The notes under the pieces were generated by a model. It saw only the letters and a list, made by a program, of their open reading frames with translations. It did no database searches and had not been told where the DNA came from. Below, in pieces: positions 22,209-31,040 of a stretch of 33,003 nt of DNA. The position numbers were made by a program, and so were the translations under genes. Origin of the DNA: an uncultured Pelagibacteraceae bacterium (GTDB lineage Bacteria; Pseudomonadota; Alphaproteobacteria; Pelagibacterales; Pelagibacteraceae); NCBI GenBank assembly GCA_902538525.1, contig CACBFA010000008.1, positions 1-33,003 on the forward strand, given 5' to 3'. How positions within the stretch are numbered: the first letter of the stretch is position 1; each line of letters begins with the position of its first letter.

Positions 22209-23363
22209 TTATTTATTTTTGTAAACCAGTTTACCGAACTTTTTTAACGCGGCCTCTGAAATCTCTAAACCTAAACCAGGTTTTTCATTTAAATGTATCC
22301 ATCCATCACTCATTTTGTGTGGATTTTCAAATAATTGAGCTTGAAGAGGATCTCTTTCATCATCAAATGACTCAACAATTCTCCCAGCTGGAGTTGATGC
22401 TACTAATGGAGCATGAATATAACAATCATGATGTGGAGCTACATCTATATGATTTAATTCACACAATGCAGAAAGTTTTTTTCCATTAGTAAAACCACCA
22501 AACATTGTGCAATCAAATTGTAAAATTTGTATTGCCTCTTCTTCAATCATGGACCTACATCCATAAATAGTTATTTCACTTTCACCACCTGACAATGGAA
22601 TTTTGGTTTGCTTTGATAAAAGTTTTAAAGTTCTTCTATCATCTTCCCATCTAACTGGTTCTTCAATCCATGTAGGATTAAATCTCTCAAATTCTTTTAC
22701 ACCTTCAATTGCAGTTTTTAGATCCCATGCTCTATTGACATCAATCATTAAACCTTTTTGATCTCCTATTTCATCTCTAATAATCTCTAATCTCTTAGCA
22801 TCTTCTTTGATACTAAGTCCTCCAACTTTAACTTTAAAACTTTGATGACCGATATTTAATAATTTTTGAATTTCATCTCTTAATTCTTTTTCATCTTTAC
22901 CAACTCTGTAGTAAGCACATGTAACATAAACAGGAATTTTATTTCTGTATCCACCAAATAATTTATACAATGGGATGTTTGAAGCTTTTCCTATCAAATC
23001 CCAACACGCAATATCTAAAGCTGCTGAAATTCTGATTAATGCTTCTCTGCTCCAGTCTTTTTCGCTACTGGTTCGAGTATCAGTTAATTTGAAAATTTTT
23101 TCATAAATTTTTTCAGGACAAAATGGATCTTCTCCAATTATTAAATCTTGTAAGCCATTTGAAAATGGTTTGATGATAGGAGCAATATCAGTGTAGCTTG
23201 TTGCTAAACCAAATCCTGAATGACCATCTTTAGTTTTTATTTTAATTAACAGTTCATTAGCTGTGGGTACAATGAAGTGACTAACCCAATGTGGCTTTAC
23301 TTCATCTGGATTATTAAGAACATAAACTTCTAAGCTATCAATTAAATTACTACTATTTGTCAT
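22209..23363 (-). CDS. Enolase-superfamily dehydratase/racemase (mandelate racemase type)
   Basis: A 384-aa protein with N-terminal capping domain and TIM barrel. Catalytic residues line up with mandelate racemase by spacing: KVK with Lys177/Lys179, metal ligands Asp208, Glu234 and Glu261, the Asp284-His311 dyad, and Glu331. Such enzymes remove a proton next to a carboxylate with Mg2+; most bacterial members dehydrate acid sugars, giving 2-keto-3-deoxy acids, while some racemise. It is the first gene of a minus-strand pair with the D-2-hydroxyacid dehydrogenase. Its start is 45 nt from the divergent serine-glyoxylate aminotransferase. Substrate unknown. Confidence 0.88.
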   Translation of the reverse strand: MTNSSNLIDSLEVYVLNNPDEVKPHWVSHFIVPTANELLIKIKTKDGHSGFGLATSYTDIAPIIKPFSNGLQDLIIGEDPFCPEKIYEKIFKLTDTRTSSEKDWSREALIRISAALDIACWDLIGKASNIPLYKLFGGYRNKIPVYVTCAYYRVGKDEKELRDEIQKLLNIGHQSFKVKVGGLSIKEDAKRLEIIRDEIGDQKGLMIDVNRAWDLKTAIEGVKEFERFNPTWIEEPVRWEDDRRTLKLLSKQTKIPLSGGESEITIYGCRSMIEEEAIQILQFDCTMFGGFTNGKKLSALCELNHIDVAPHHDCYIHAPLVASTPAGRIVESFDDERDPLQAQLFENPHKMSDGWIHLNEKPGLGLEISEAALKKFGKLVYKNK

Positions 23364-23387
23364 ACATTATAAATTTGCTTATATAAT
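23357..23387 (+). promoter_or_regulatory. Candidate promoter of the serine-glyoxylate aminotransferase gene
   Basis: A perfect TATAAT at 23382-23387 with TTGTCA at 23357-23362 (19-nt spacer) lies in the 45-nt gap between divergent starts; a transcript would have about a 15-nt leader. No clear ribosome-binding site precedes the ATG. A second arrangement, TTGCTT with TATACA at 23398-23403, would give a leaderless message. Confidence 0.35.
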
Positions 23388-23408
23388 TTCTTTAGCATAT
23401 ACAGCGGT

Positions 23409-24581
23409 ATGGCAATTTCAAATAATATAAGACCTGGTCGACATTTTTTGCAAATTCCAGGACCAACAAACGTTCCAGATAGAGTTCTAAGAGCTATGGA
23501 TTATCCAACTATAGATCATAGAGGTCCAGACTTTGCTGAATTAGGATTAAGAGTTTTAGATCGAATAAAATTAATTTTCAAAACTTCAGAGCCAGTAATA
23601 ATTTTTCCAGCTTCAGGAACGGGTGCTTGGGAAGCTGCACTTGTAAACACTTTAAGTGCAGGTGATAAAATCTTGATGTTTGAAACTGGACATTTCTCAA
23701 CTCTTTGGTGGGATATTGCTCAAAAATTTAAAATAGAGGTAGACTTTGTTGGAGGTGATTGGAGAACAGGCGTTGATCCAAACATCGTTGAACAAAAACT
23801 AAAAGAAGACAAAGATAAAAAAATTAAAGCAGTTTGTGCTGTACACAATGAAACTTCTACTGGTGTTACAAGTAGAATTGGAGAAGTTAGAAAAGCTATG
23901 GATAATGCGGAACATCCAGCTTTATTATTTGTTGATACGATATCTTCATTAGGTTCTATTGATTATAGACATGAAGAGTGGAAAGTTGATGTAACTGTTG
24001 GTGGTTCTCAAAAAGGATTACTATTACCACCAGGACTTTCTTTTAATGCAATAAGTTCTAAAGCTTTAGATGCATATAAAACATCTGAATTACCAAAATC
24101 GTATTGGGATTGGGAACCGATGTTAGAAAACAATAAAAAAGGTTACTTTCCTTACACACCAGCCACAAATTTATTTTATGGTTTAGATGAAGCAATTAAT
24201 ATGCTTACAGAAGAGGGATTAGATAATGTTTTTAAAAGACACAAAAGATTTGCAGAAGCCACAAGAGTTGCAGTTAATTCATGGGGATTAGAAATACTTT
24301 GTAAAAATCCAGAGGAATATTCAGACTCATTAACAGCAGTAATGGTACCAGACGGTCATGACGCTGATTTTTTAAGAAAAACTATTTTAGATCATTACAA
24401 TATGTCATTAGGTACTGGACTCGCAAAAGTTGCAGGTAAAATTTTCAGAATTGGACACTTAGGTGATTTTAATGAATTAATGTTAGCTGGAACATTAGCT
24501 GGTGTTGAAATGGGTTTAATGAAATCTAAAATACCTTTTAAGAAAGGTGGAATTCTTAAGGCATTAGAATACCTTTGTTAG
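23409..24581 (+). CDS. Serine-glyoxylate aminotransferase family protein
   Basis: A 390-aa PLP enzyme of the class V (AGT/SGAT) family. Family marks: PGPTNVPDRVLRAM (17-30), DHRGPDFAEL, FPASGTGAWEAAL (66-78), HNETSTGV, VDTISSLGSID, and the PLP lysine in GGSQKGLLLPPG (Lys202). It turns serine plus glyoxylate into hydroxypyruvate plus glycine, linking C1, photorespiratory-like and serine metabolism; alanine or aspartate may also serve. Typical length. It is transcribed divergently from the dehydratase/dehydrogenase pair, consistent with a hydroxyacid/glyoxylate setting, but that link is inferred. No glycine riboswitch is present in the short upstream gap. Confidence 0.88.
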   Translation: MAISNNIRPGRHFLQIPGPTNVPDRVLRAMDYPTIDHRGPDFAELGLRVLDRIKLIFKTSEPVIIFPASGTGAWEAALVNTLSAGDKILMFETGHFSTLWWDIAQKFKIEVDFVGGDWRTGVDPNIVEQKLKEDKDKKIKAVCAVHNETSTGVTSRIGEVRKAMDNAEHPALLFVDTISSLGSIDYRHEEWKVDVTVGGSQKGLLLPPGLSFNAISSKALDAYKTSELPKSYWDWEPMLENNKKGYFPYTPATNLFYGLDEAINMLTEEGLDNVFKRHKRFAEATRVAVNSWGLEILCKNPEEYSDSLTAVMVPDGHDADFLRKTILDHYNMSLGTGLAKVAGKIFRIGHLGDFNELMLAGTLAGVEMGLMKSKIPFKKGGILKALEYLC

Positions 24582-24636
24582 TTGAATTTTAAAAATAGTT
24601 TCTTTTAAAAAATATTCATTAAAATATACTTCGATT

Positions 24637-25440
24637 ATGAGAATTTATAAATTTCTCCTGACATTTATTATTTATTTTCTTTTTTTAACAAACTCAAATG
24701 CTTTTAAAGCAGGTCATGGAGAGCTTTATATGTCAGATAGAGCGATACAGATTTTTATTGAGTACATTAAATTAAAGGGTGGAAAAAAACCTTATATATT
24801 CGTTATCGATCATGGAGGTAATGAAGTTAATTATTATTTTTGTCCTCAAGGTACATGCCAAGGAGGTGAAGGAGCGGCAATTCAAGAATGTGAAACATGG
24901 TCAAAAAAATATGCCAATGGAGATAAGTGCAGCCTATTTGCGAGATACAGAACGATCAAATGGACTAATGGTATCAATAAAGGAAAAGGCAAATTATCAA
25001 AAATTAGCAGCAAACTTTCTGATGAAGAAATTATTAATAGACTAGATGAGCTTGGATTTATTGGGAAATCAAGTTCATCAAATCAAGCAAAATCTAATAA
25101 TCAACAAATTACACAAAAAACAAATGAAGGGTATGAGTTGTCTGGAAAAAGATCAATTGCATTAAATTGGCAAAATTATAATGATCTGATTGCTGGTACT
25201 ATAGAATTTGATGAAAAAAATTATTCTGGAAAAATAAATCTTCCCTTGCCTAACAAAGATGGAAATTGCACTGGCTCATACAGTCTTCAAAAAAATGGTA
25301 AAGGTACATGGCAAATATCTTGCACCAATAATATGGGTGCCGCAGGAACTTTGAAGTGGATTAAAGATGGAGGTGTTACTGGACAAGGTAGAGATTACGA
25401 GGATAATAAAGTAAAATTCACAGTATCTTCTCAAGGATAA
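24637..25440 (+). CDS. Secreted protein of unknown function
   Basis: A 267-aa protein with a signal peptide (hydrophobic residues 6-18, cleavage around TNSNA). The N-terminal half (24-110) has FKAGHGELYMS and four cysteines in two pairs (FCPQGTC, then EC and KC further on). A Ser/Asn/Gln-rich linker lies at about 145-165. The C-terminal half looks like a beta domain, with CTGSYSLQKNGKGTWQISC (Cys204/222 region) and a G-rich end. Probably periplasmic or surface-exposed. No named family recognised. Convergent with the PNPOx-like gene across 78 nt. Confidence 0.75.
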   Translation: MRIYKFLLTFIIYFLFLTNSNAFKAGHGELYMSDRAIQIFIEYIKLKGGKKPYIFVIDHGGNEVNYYFCPQGTCQGGEGAAIQECETWSKKYANGDKCSLFARYRTIKWTNGINKGKGKLSKISSKLSDEEIINRLDELGFIGKSSSSNQAKSNNQQITQKTNEGYELSGKRSIALNWQNYNDLIAGTIEFDEKNYSGKINLPLPNKDGNCTGSYSLQKNGKGTWQISCTNNMGAAGTLKWIKDGGVTGQGRDYEDNKVKFTVSSQG

Positions 25441-25518
25441 TTATCTTTAAATAATTAAAAACTTTTGGTTGAAACCTCGGATCTATGCATGACAAAACCA
25501 TAGCTTCGTATTTTTTCA

Positions 25519-26124
25519 TTATGGTACTAACCAAGTATCTTTGTTATTATCATAATCAAATCTAGCTCTTCGATGACCTTTTGCAGCTAAATACAACCAT
25601 TCTATAGATTTAATTTTACACTGTACAACAGTAAAGTTTTTATATCCTTCTTCGCTTTGTTCTTTTGTATAATCAAAATTATCTAATTCAGGTTTTAAAC
25701 CAGATGTTGGAATATCTGACTCTGTACCTGGTCCATTATCTACTAAGTAACATTTACGACTTATATGTTGAGTTTTTTTCCAAGATTGTTTTGTTATATC
25801 ATTATTATGATTGATAATTGCTTCAACTTTTAATCTAACCTGAATTTTTTCATCTTTATCATAAAATAACATCGATGAATTTGGGTTTTTTTTTAAGATT
25901 TTAATTTTATCAGATCTAATGTCACTGTGAAATTGAACTAAATTATTTTGTTCATCTGATTTTCTAAGAACAACAATTCTACTTTCAATATTGCCTTCAC
26001 TTCCACACGAAAAAACAGGTATTCTAAAAGGTGAAGATCTATTAGTAACTGCATCAGTTAGCATTAACCAAATTTTCTTTTTTATTTCGGAAAAATCCTC
26101 GTAGTAGGGAACAGTGGTAGACAC
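25519..26124 (-). CDS. Pyridoxamine 5'-phosphate oxidase-like FMN-binding protein
   Basis: A 201-aa split-barrel flavoprotein. Recognisable are the FMN-contact strand RIVVLRK (about 49-55), FHSDIRSDKI (66-75), MLFYD (85-89) and the C-terminal pattern HRRARFDYD followed by W-x-x-P, typical of PNPOx-type and related general-stress flavoproteins. Its role could be PLP salvage, but the sequence is closer to the broad PNPOx-like group (Alr4036-like) than to true PdxH, so substrate is uncertain. Second gene of a minus-strand pair: its start is 2 nt after the stop of the beta-hydroxyacid dehydrogenase gene. Confidence 0.8.
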   Translation of the reverse strand: MSTTVPYYEDFSEIKKKIWLMLTDAVTNRSSPFRIPVFSCGSEGNIESRIVVLRKSDEQNNLVQFHSDIRSDKIKILKKNPNSSMLFYDKDEKIQVRLKVEAIINHNNDITKQSWKKTQHISRKCYLVDNGPGTESDIPTSGLKPELDNFDYTKEQSEEGYKNFTVVQCKIKSIEWLYLAAKGHRRARFDYDNNKDTWLVP

Positions 26125-26126
26125 AA

Positions 26127-27002
26127 TTATTTTTTCTTTTTCAATCTAGCTATTAAGCTAGAGCTATCCCAACGGTTTCCACCCATTTTTTGAACTTCTG
26201 CATAATAACCATCAACAATTTCAGTTACTGGTACAGGCGAACCATTTCTTTTTGCTTCTTCAATACAAATTTTTAAATCTTTTCTCATCCAATCTACAGC
26301 AAATCCGTAATCAAATTTATCAGCTACCATAGTTTTATATCTATTTTCCATTTGCCAAGATTGAGCTGCTCCTTTTGAAATAGTTTCCATAACTTTATCC
26401 ATATCTAAACCTGCATTAATTCCAAAATTTACTGCTTCTGATAATCCTTGAACTAATCCTCCTATACACATTTGATTAACCATCTTAGTTAATTGTCCAC
26501 TACCTGATGGTCCGATTAAAGTTACTTTTTTACTGTAACAATCAATTATTGGCTCTGCTTTTTTAAAATCATTTTCATCGCCACCAACCATGACAGTTAA
26601 TATCCCACCTTCAGCACCTGATTGTCCTCCAGATATAGGAGCATCTAAAAAACCAAATCCTTTATCTTTTGCGGCTTTATAAAGTTCTCTAGAAATTTCA
26701 GCAGACACTGTTGAATTATCTACGTATACGCATCCTTCTTTAGCATTATGAAATAATCCATTATCGCCTAAAGAGACTTGTCTTAAATCATCGTCATTTC
26801 CAACACAGGAAAAAATAAAATCAGCATCTTTAGCAGCTTCAGATGGTGTATCAGCCATATTACCTTTGTATTCACCAATCCACTTTTCTGCTTTTGATTT
26901 TGTTCTGTTAAAAACAGTTACATTATGTCCTGCTTTTGATATATATCCTGCCATTGGATAACCCATTACACCAAGACCTATGAAAGCAACTTTAGAAGTC
27001 AT
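26127..27002 (-). CDS. NAD(P)-dependent beta-hydroxyacid dehydrogenase (3-hydroxyisobutyrate dehydrogenase/GarR type)
   Basis: A 291-aa protein with N-terminal Rossmann fold (GLGVMGYPMAG, 9-19, then NRTKSK for cofactor choice; the Arg/Thr after Asn suggests NADP). Other marks: VDNSTVS (94-100), DAPISGGQSGAEGG (120-133, substrate loop) and the catalytic Lys173 in LTKMVNQ. It oxidises 3-hydroxyisobutyrate or reduces tartronate semialdehyde or a related semialdehyde; the exact substrate is open. Cotranscribed with the PNPOx-like gene. Its start codon is only 9 nt from the divergent MFS start. Confidence 0.88.
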   Translation of the reverse strand: MTSKVAFIGLGVMGYPMAGYISKAGHNVTVFNRTKSKAEKWIGEYKGNMADTPSEAAKDADFIFSCVGNDDDLRQVSLGDNGLFHNAKEGCVYVDNSTVSAEISRELYKAAKDKGFGFLDAPISGGQSGAEGGILTVMVGGDENDFKKAEPIIDCYSKKVTLIGPSGSGQLTKMVNQMCIGGLVQGLSEAVNFGINAGLDMDKVMETISKGAAQSWQMENRYKTMVADKFDYGFAVDWMRKDLKICIEEAKRNGSPVPVTEIVDGYYAEVQKMGGNRWDSSSLIARLKKKK

Positions 27003-27011
27003 ATTTTTTTT

Positions 27012-28220
27012 ATGTTTAAAAATTTAAGTTTAAAAGTAATTGTATTTGGATTTATATTTACATTTTTTTCAAGCTTTGGACAGAGTTTTTTTCTTGGAAT
27101 ATTCAATACAAGTATAAGAGAGACACTCTCGATAACTCATGGACAATTTGGCTCAATATATGCATCAGCAACATTGTGCAGTAGTTTATTACTTATTTGG
27201 GTTGGAAAGAAAATTGATGATATAAATATTTTCCGATTTGCAATCTATGTAACATTACTTTTATCATTTTCTTGTTTTTTCTTTTCAAAAGTTTCATCTA
27301 TAGTTTTTTTATTCATAGCAATTTTCTTAATGAGGTTTTCAGGACAAGGAATGATGTCTCATACTGCAACAACAACAGTTTCAAGATATTTTACAAAATC
27401 TAGGGGTAGGGCATTGAGTATTTGCTGGTTTGGTTTATCTAGTGCTGAATTTATTTTACCTGTTTTAATGGTATTTTTGTTGTCATTAACAACTTGGCAA
27501 AATATTTGGACAGTAATTTCTGTTTTAATTTTAATATTTTTACCGATTGCATCATTCTTTTTAGTTCGAACTGTTAAACTTGATACAAGAGAAAGCACTG
27601 AAGGTGAAGAATTTAAAGAGGAAAATATTAAGCAATGGAAAAGAATTGAAGTAATAAAAGATTATAAATTTTATATAGTAAGCATGAATATGCTGGCCAT
27701 GCCTTGGATTGCAACTGGTGTATTTGTTTATCAGTCATTTATTACTGAATCAAAAAACTGGGGACCATTTGTAATTGCTCAGTCTTTTATGTCTTATTCA
27801 GCATTTTCAGTAATTACACTTTTAATATCTGGTTTTTTAATTGATAAATTCACAAGTCGAAAACTTTTAATTTTTATGAATATTCCTTTATTTCTATCGA
27901 CTTTTGTAATTATTTATTTTGATGCACAATTTACTGCATTTATATTTTTAGGTTTAATTGGAATATCAAATGGTTTGGCAAACGTTTTGGGATCTTCCAC
28001 TTGGGCTGAGGTTTATGGTGTAAAGCATATTGGATCTATTAAAGCTTTGACCACTGCACTTATGGTTTTTTCAACAGCTTTTGGAACTGCTCTTTTTGGT
28101 ATTTTAATTGACATCGGATTTTCAATTGAGAAAATTGCTATAATATCTGCACTTTATATACTTATTTCTTTTATTCTTCTTTTTTTAGTTAGAAAAAAAT
28201 TAAATCCAATTTTAGTCTAA
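27012..28220 (+). CDS. Major facilitator superfamily (MFS) transporter
   Basis: A 402-aa integral membrane protein with about 12 hydrophobic helices and a central hydrophilic loop (about 195-215, TRESTEGEEFKEENIKQWKR). The GKKIDDINIFR segment after helix 2 stands where the MFS motif A (GxLaDrxGrr) lies, in degenerate form; FLIDKFTSRKLL repeats it in the second half. Probably an importer of an organic acid or similar. It is divergent from the beta-hydroxyacid dehydrogenase gene with 9 nt between starts, with no room for a ribosome-binding site, so the mRNA may be leaderless or the start may lie further in. Ligand unknown. Confidence 0.85.
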   Translation: MFKNLSLKVIVFGFIFTFFSSFGQSFFLGIFNTSIRETLSITHGQFGSIYASATLCSSLLLIWVGKKIDDINIFRFAIYVTLLLSFSCFFFSKVSSIVFLFIAIFLMRFSGQGMMSHTATTTVSRYFTKSRGRALSICWFGLSSAEFILPVLMVFLLSLTTWQNIWTVISVLILIFLPIASFFLVRTVKLDTRESTEGEEFKEENIKQWKRIEVIKDYKFYIVSMNMLAMPWIATGVFVYQSFITESKNWGPFVIAQSFMSYSAFSVITLLISGFLIDKFTSRKLLIFMNIPLFLSTFVIIYFDAQFTAFIFLGLIGISNGLANVLGSSTWAEVYGVKHIGSIKALTTALMVFSTAFGTALFGILIDIGFSIEKIAIISALYILISFILLFLVRKKLNPILV

Positions 28221-28226
28221 AAATAC

Positions 28227-28255
28227 TTGATTTTGTTCTAGTTGGAGTATATTTA
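28227..28255 (+). promoter_or_regulatory. Candidate promoter of rpoZ
   Basis: TTGATT at 28227-28232 followed after 17 nt by TATTTA (28250-28255), or after 15 nt by TATATT. The -10 is close to the ATG at 28263, so the leader would be very short. GGAG at 28244-28247 is the only purine run ahead of the start. Confidence 0.3.
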
Positions 28256-28262
28256 ATCGCCC

Positions 28263-28790
28263 ATGGCAAGAGTTACCGTTGAAGATTGTATTGATAAAGT
28301 AGATAGCCCATATGAATTAGTTTTGGTTGCTAAAGAAAGAGCTACTCAACTGAATTCAGGAATTGAACCTACATTAGATAGAGATAACGACAAACACACT
28401 GTTATTGCATTAAGAGAAATAGCAGAAGAGACAGTAAAAGTTCCAGACCTAACAGAGGCTGCAGTTTATAAACTTAGAAAGCATGTAGAGCAGTTAGATG
28501 ATAAGGCAGAGGAAGACGATGATATAGGAGATGAATTTGAAAATCTTTATAAAGGTGAAGTTTCAAAAAGTGGCGTACCAATTTTACCATCTAAAAGAGC
28601 AAGAAAAGTTCCTGAAAAGATTCAAGTTTCCCAAGAAGATCTTGCTGAATTATCACCATCAGCGCAACCAGATGTTAATTTAGAAGCTCCAAGTGAGGCT
28701 GAAGAAAATGATGACGTTTCACTAGATCAAGTTTCAGAAGCAGAAGAACAAGTTTCGGATAACGTAAGCGACGAAGAAAATAATTCTTAA
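28263..28790 (+). CDS. rpoZ: RNA polymerase omega subunit with long acidic C-terminal tail
   Basis: Residues 1-60 match omega: [24 protein letters not shown], then RAT and the [14 protein letters not shown] helix, which clamps the beta-prime C-terminus and aids polymerase assembly. The total of 175 aa is well above the E. coli 91. Residues about 80-175 are dominated by Asp, Glu, Ser, Pro ([14 protein letters not shown], later EAEENDDV and SDEENNS), likely disordered. A basic patch (PSKRARKVP) interrupts it. The start is firm: it is the canonical omega N-terminus. Its stop abuts the convergent CoA-transferase stop with no gap. It lacks the common relA/spoT neighbour downstream. Confidence 0.9.
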   Translation: MARVTVEDCIDKVDSPYELVLVAKERATQLNSGIEPTLDRDNDKHTVIALREIAEETVKVPDLTEAAVYKLRKHVEQLDDKAEEDDDIGDEFENLYKGEVSKSGVPILPSKRARKVPEKIQVSQEDLAELSPSAQPDVNLEAPSEAEENDDVSLDQVSEAEEQVSDNVSDEENNS

Positions 28791-29933
28791 TTAAGAAAAC
28801 TCTTTTAATATTTGTTCCCTGTGTTCATCAAGATCAGGAATGTCTCCTCTAGTACTTTTATCTTCGTATGAAGACATTTTTATAGGATTGCCTGCTAGTC
28901 TAAAATCACCAACTACTTTATGATAGGCTTTAACAATCATGTTTCTTGCTTCGACTTGAGGATTTTCTACCGCTTCTTTAATATTAAATATCGGTCCACA
29001 AGGTATCTTTAATTTTTCCATTTCACTTACCCATTCAGAAGTATTTTTTGAAGAAAGTTTATCTTCAAAAATTGATTTTAGTTCATTCATATTTTCACAT
29101 CTGAGTGAATTGGTATTAAATCTTTTATCATTCACCATCTCAGGTATTCCTAATACTTCACAAAGTTTTTCATATAATTTATCGTTACCTGCAGCAATAA
29201 TTATATAATTATCCTTTGTTTTAAATGCCTCAAACGGAGCGATTGAAGGATGCCTAGATCCCATAGGTTTAGGAATTTCATTTTTAGATAAATATCTTGC
29301 AATTGCATTTTCTAAAATCGCAATCTGGCAGTCTAACATTGAAACATCTATAAACATTCCTTTACCTGTTTTTTGTCTATCATACAAAGCTGCATTAATT
29401 CCGATTGCAGTAAAAAGGCCTGCTGTAATATCACCAATTGATGTTCCAACTCTTGTTGGTTCACTATCTGGATGACCTGTAACACTCATCAGTCCACCCA
29501 TTCCTTGAACGACCATGTCATAAGCGGGTAATTCTTTTAAAGGGCCAGTCTGACCGAAACCAGATGCAGATGCGTATATTAATTTTGGATATTTTTTGCT
29601 TACATCTTTCCAACCATATCCCCATTTTTCTAAAGTACCTGGTTTAAAATTTTCTACTAAAATATCTGCTTTTGCTAAAATTTTATCAAAGATTTTTTTA
29701 TCATCTTCATTTTTTAAATTAAGAGCAATACTTTCTTTTCCTCTGTTAAGTGACATAAAATATGCTGAATAGTCTTTTACAAAAGGTCCAAACTTTCTTG
29801 AATCGTCACCAATTTCTGGTGCTTCTACTTTAATTACACGTGCACCGAGATCAGATAAGATCATTGTACAATATGGACCCACTAAAACCCTAGTAAGATC
29901 AACAACTAATAAATTTTTTAAAGGACCATCCAT
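28791..29933 (-). CDS. CaiB/BaiF family (class III) CoA-transferase, second copy
   Basis: A 380-aa class III CoA-transferase with LLVVDLTRVLVGPYCTMIL near the N-terminus, RGKESIALNL, MVVQGMGGLMSVTG and the catalytic-type Asp168 in SIGDITAG. Only moderately similar to the copy at 18098, so it is not a recent duplicate; likely different acids. Divergent from the second TRAP operon with 82 nt between starts, so it may share control with it and act on the imported acid. Substrates unknown. Confidence 0.9.
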   Translation of the reverse strand: MDGPLKNLLVVDLTRVLVGPYCTMILSDLGARVIKVEAPEIGDDSRKFGPFVKDYSAYFMSLNRGKESIALNLKNEDDKKIFDKILAKADILVENFKPGTLEKWGYGWKDVSKKYPKLIYASASGFGQTGPLKELPAYDMVVQGMGGLMSVTGHPDSEPTRVGTSIGDITAGLFTAIGINAALYDRQKTGKGMFIDVSMLDCQIAILENAIARYLSKNEIPKPMGSRHPSIAPFEAFKTKDNYIIIAAGNDKLYEKLCEVLGIPEMVNDKRFNTNSLRCENMNELKSIFEDKLSSKNTSEWVSEMEKLKIPCGPIFNIKEAVENPQVEARNMIVKAYHKVVGDFRLAGNPIKMSSYEDKSTRGDIPDLDEHREQILKEFS

Positions 29934-29956
29934 AATAAGTACGTCATTTCCTTATA

Positions 29957-29985
29957 TTGACTCTTCTGCTCAAGTTCAATTTAAT
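29957..29985 (+). promoter_or_regulatory. Candidate promoter of the second TRAP operon
   Basis: TTGACT (29957-29962), a 17-nt spacer and TTTAAT (29980-29985) are a good sigma-70-like match in the divergent gap. The ATG is 30 nt further on, with AGGGGA as a strong ribosome-binding site 6 nt before it. Confidence 0.5.
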
Positions 29986-30015
29986 ATCATCATTATAAAT
30001 AAAAAGGGGAAAACT

Positions 30016-31026
30016 ATGTTAAGAAAAATAACATTATATTTGTCTTCAATAATTATAGCTTTTTCAATAGTAGGATCTGCATACGCAGTTACATTAAAAG
30101 CAAGTCACCAATGGCCAGGAACACCAAGAGCTGATGGCTCTTTTGACCCACGTCATGAAATGGTACAAATTATTGCTGATGAAGTAAAAAAAGCAAACGT
30201 TGATTTAGAAATTAGAATTTATCCAGCTAAGTCACTTTATAAGCCAAAAGAACAGTGGAAACCTATGACTACAGGTCAATTAGATATTTCTGCTTTCCCA
30301 TTAGCTTATGCATCAAAATTCCATCCAGAGTTTGATGCTACATTAATGCCAGGAACTGTAAAAAATCATGAGCATGCATTGAGATTTAATAAAGGTCCAA
30401 TGATGACTGAGATTAAAAAAATAATCAGTGATGCTGGTGTTGTAGTACTATCTGATGCATGGTTAGGTGGTGGTTTCGCATCAAAAACTAAATGTATCAA
30501 AAATCCAAGTGATGCTAAAGGACAAGTGATGAGAGCTGCAGGAAAAGCTTTCAACCAAATGTTAGAAGCTGCTGGTGCAGGTATTCAAAGTATGCCATCG
30601 TCTGAAATTTATACTGGATTACAAACTGGTGTGTTAACAGGTGCAAATACTAGTTCAGGAAGTTTTGTGAGTTACAAAATATATGAACAAGTAAAATGTG
30701 CAACTCCTCCAGGAAAATTTGGTTTATGGTTTATGTATGAGCCAATTTTAATGTCTAAGAAAAGCTACAATGCATTAAATTCAAGCCAACAAGTGGCTTT
30801 AATGAAAGCAGGAAAAGTTGCTGAGAAATATATGACAGCTCAAGTAGAAAACTTAGATAAAAAGTTTGAGGAAGCATACAAAGCTGCAGGTGTTAAATTA
30901 GTGTATATGGATGCTGATGATCATGCTGCATGGGTTGATATTGCAATAAAATCATCTCACAAAGCTTTTGCTGAAAAAGTTCCAGGTGGCGATAAGCTAA
31001 TGGAAATGGCTTTAGCAGTTAAATAA
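30016..31026 (+). CDS. dctP: TRAP transporter substrate-binding protein (DctP family), operon 2
   Basis: A 336-aa periplasmic protein with a signal peptide cut near GSAYA (residue 24). The binding core includes SHQWPGTPRADGSFDPRHEM (30-49), the usual arginine strand here as GQVMRAAG (Arg173), and SEIYTGLQTGVLTGANTS (196-213). Distinct from the first DctP in sequence and in an inserted early loop; a different ligand is expected. A strong AGGGGA ribosome-binding site precedes it. It is followed by a terminator-like hairpin and then dctQ and dctM. Ligand unknown; the gene after dctM might bear on it. Confidence 0.88.
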   Translation: MLRKITLYLSSIIIAFSIVGSAYAVTLKASHQWPGTPRADGSFDPRHEMVQIIADEVKKANVDLEIRIYPAKSLYKPKEQWKPMTTGQLDISAFPLAYASKFHPEFDATLMPGTVKNHEHALRFNKGPMMTEIKKIISDAGVVVLSDAWLGGGFASKTKCIKNPSDAKGQVMRAAGKAFNQMLEAAGAGIQSMPSSEIYTGLQTGVLTGANTSSGSFVSYKIYEQVKCATPPGKFGLWFMYEPILMSKKSYNALNSSQQVALMKAGKVAEKYMTAQVENLDKKFEEAYKAAGVKLVYMDADDHAAWVDIAIKSSHKAFAEKVPGGDKLMEMALAVK

Positions 31027-31040
31027 AATAATATATAAAG

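Noticed and set aside
23364-23408. Glycine riboswitch before the serine-glyoxylate aminotransferase
   Set aside because: Only 45 nt separate the divergent starts and no aptamer-like pairing or conserved core is present.
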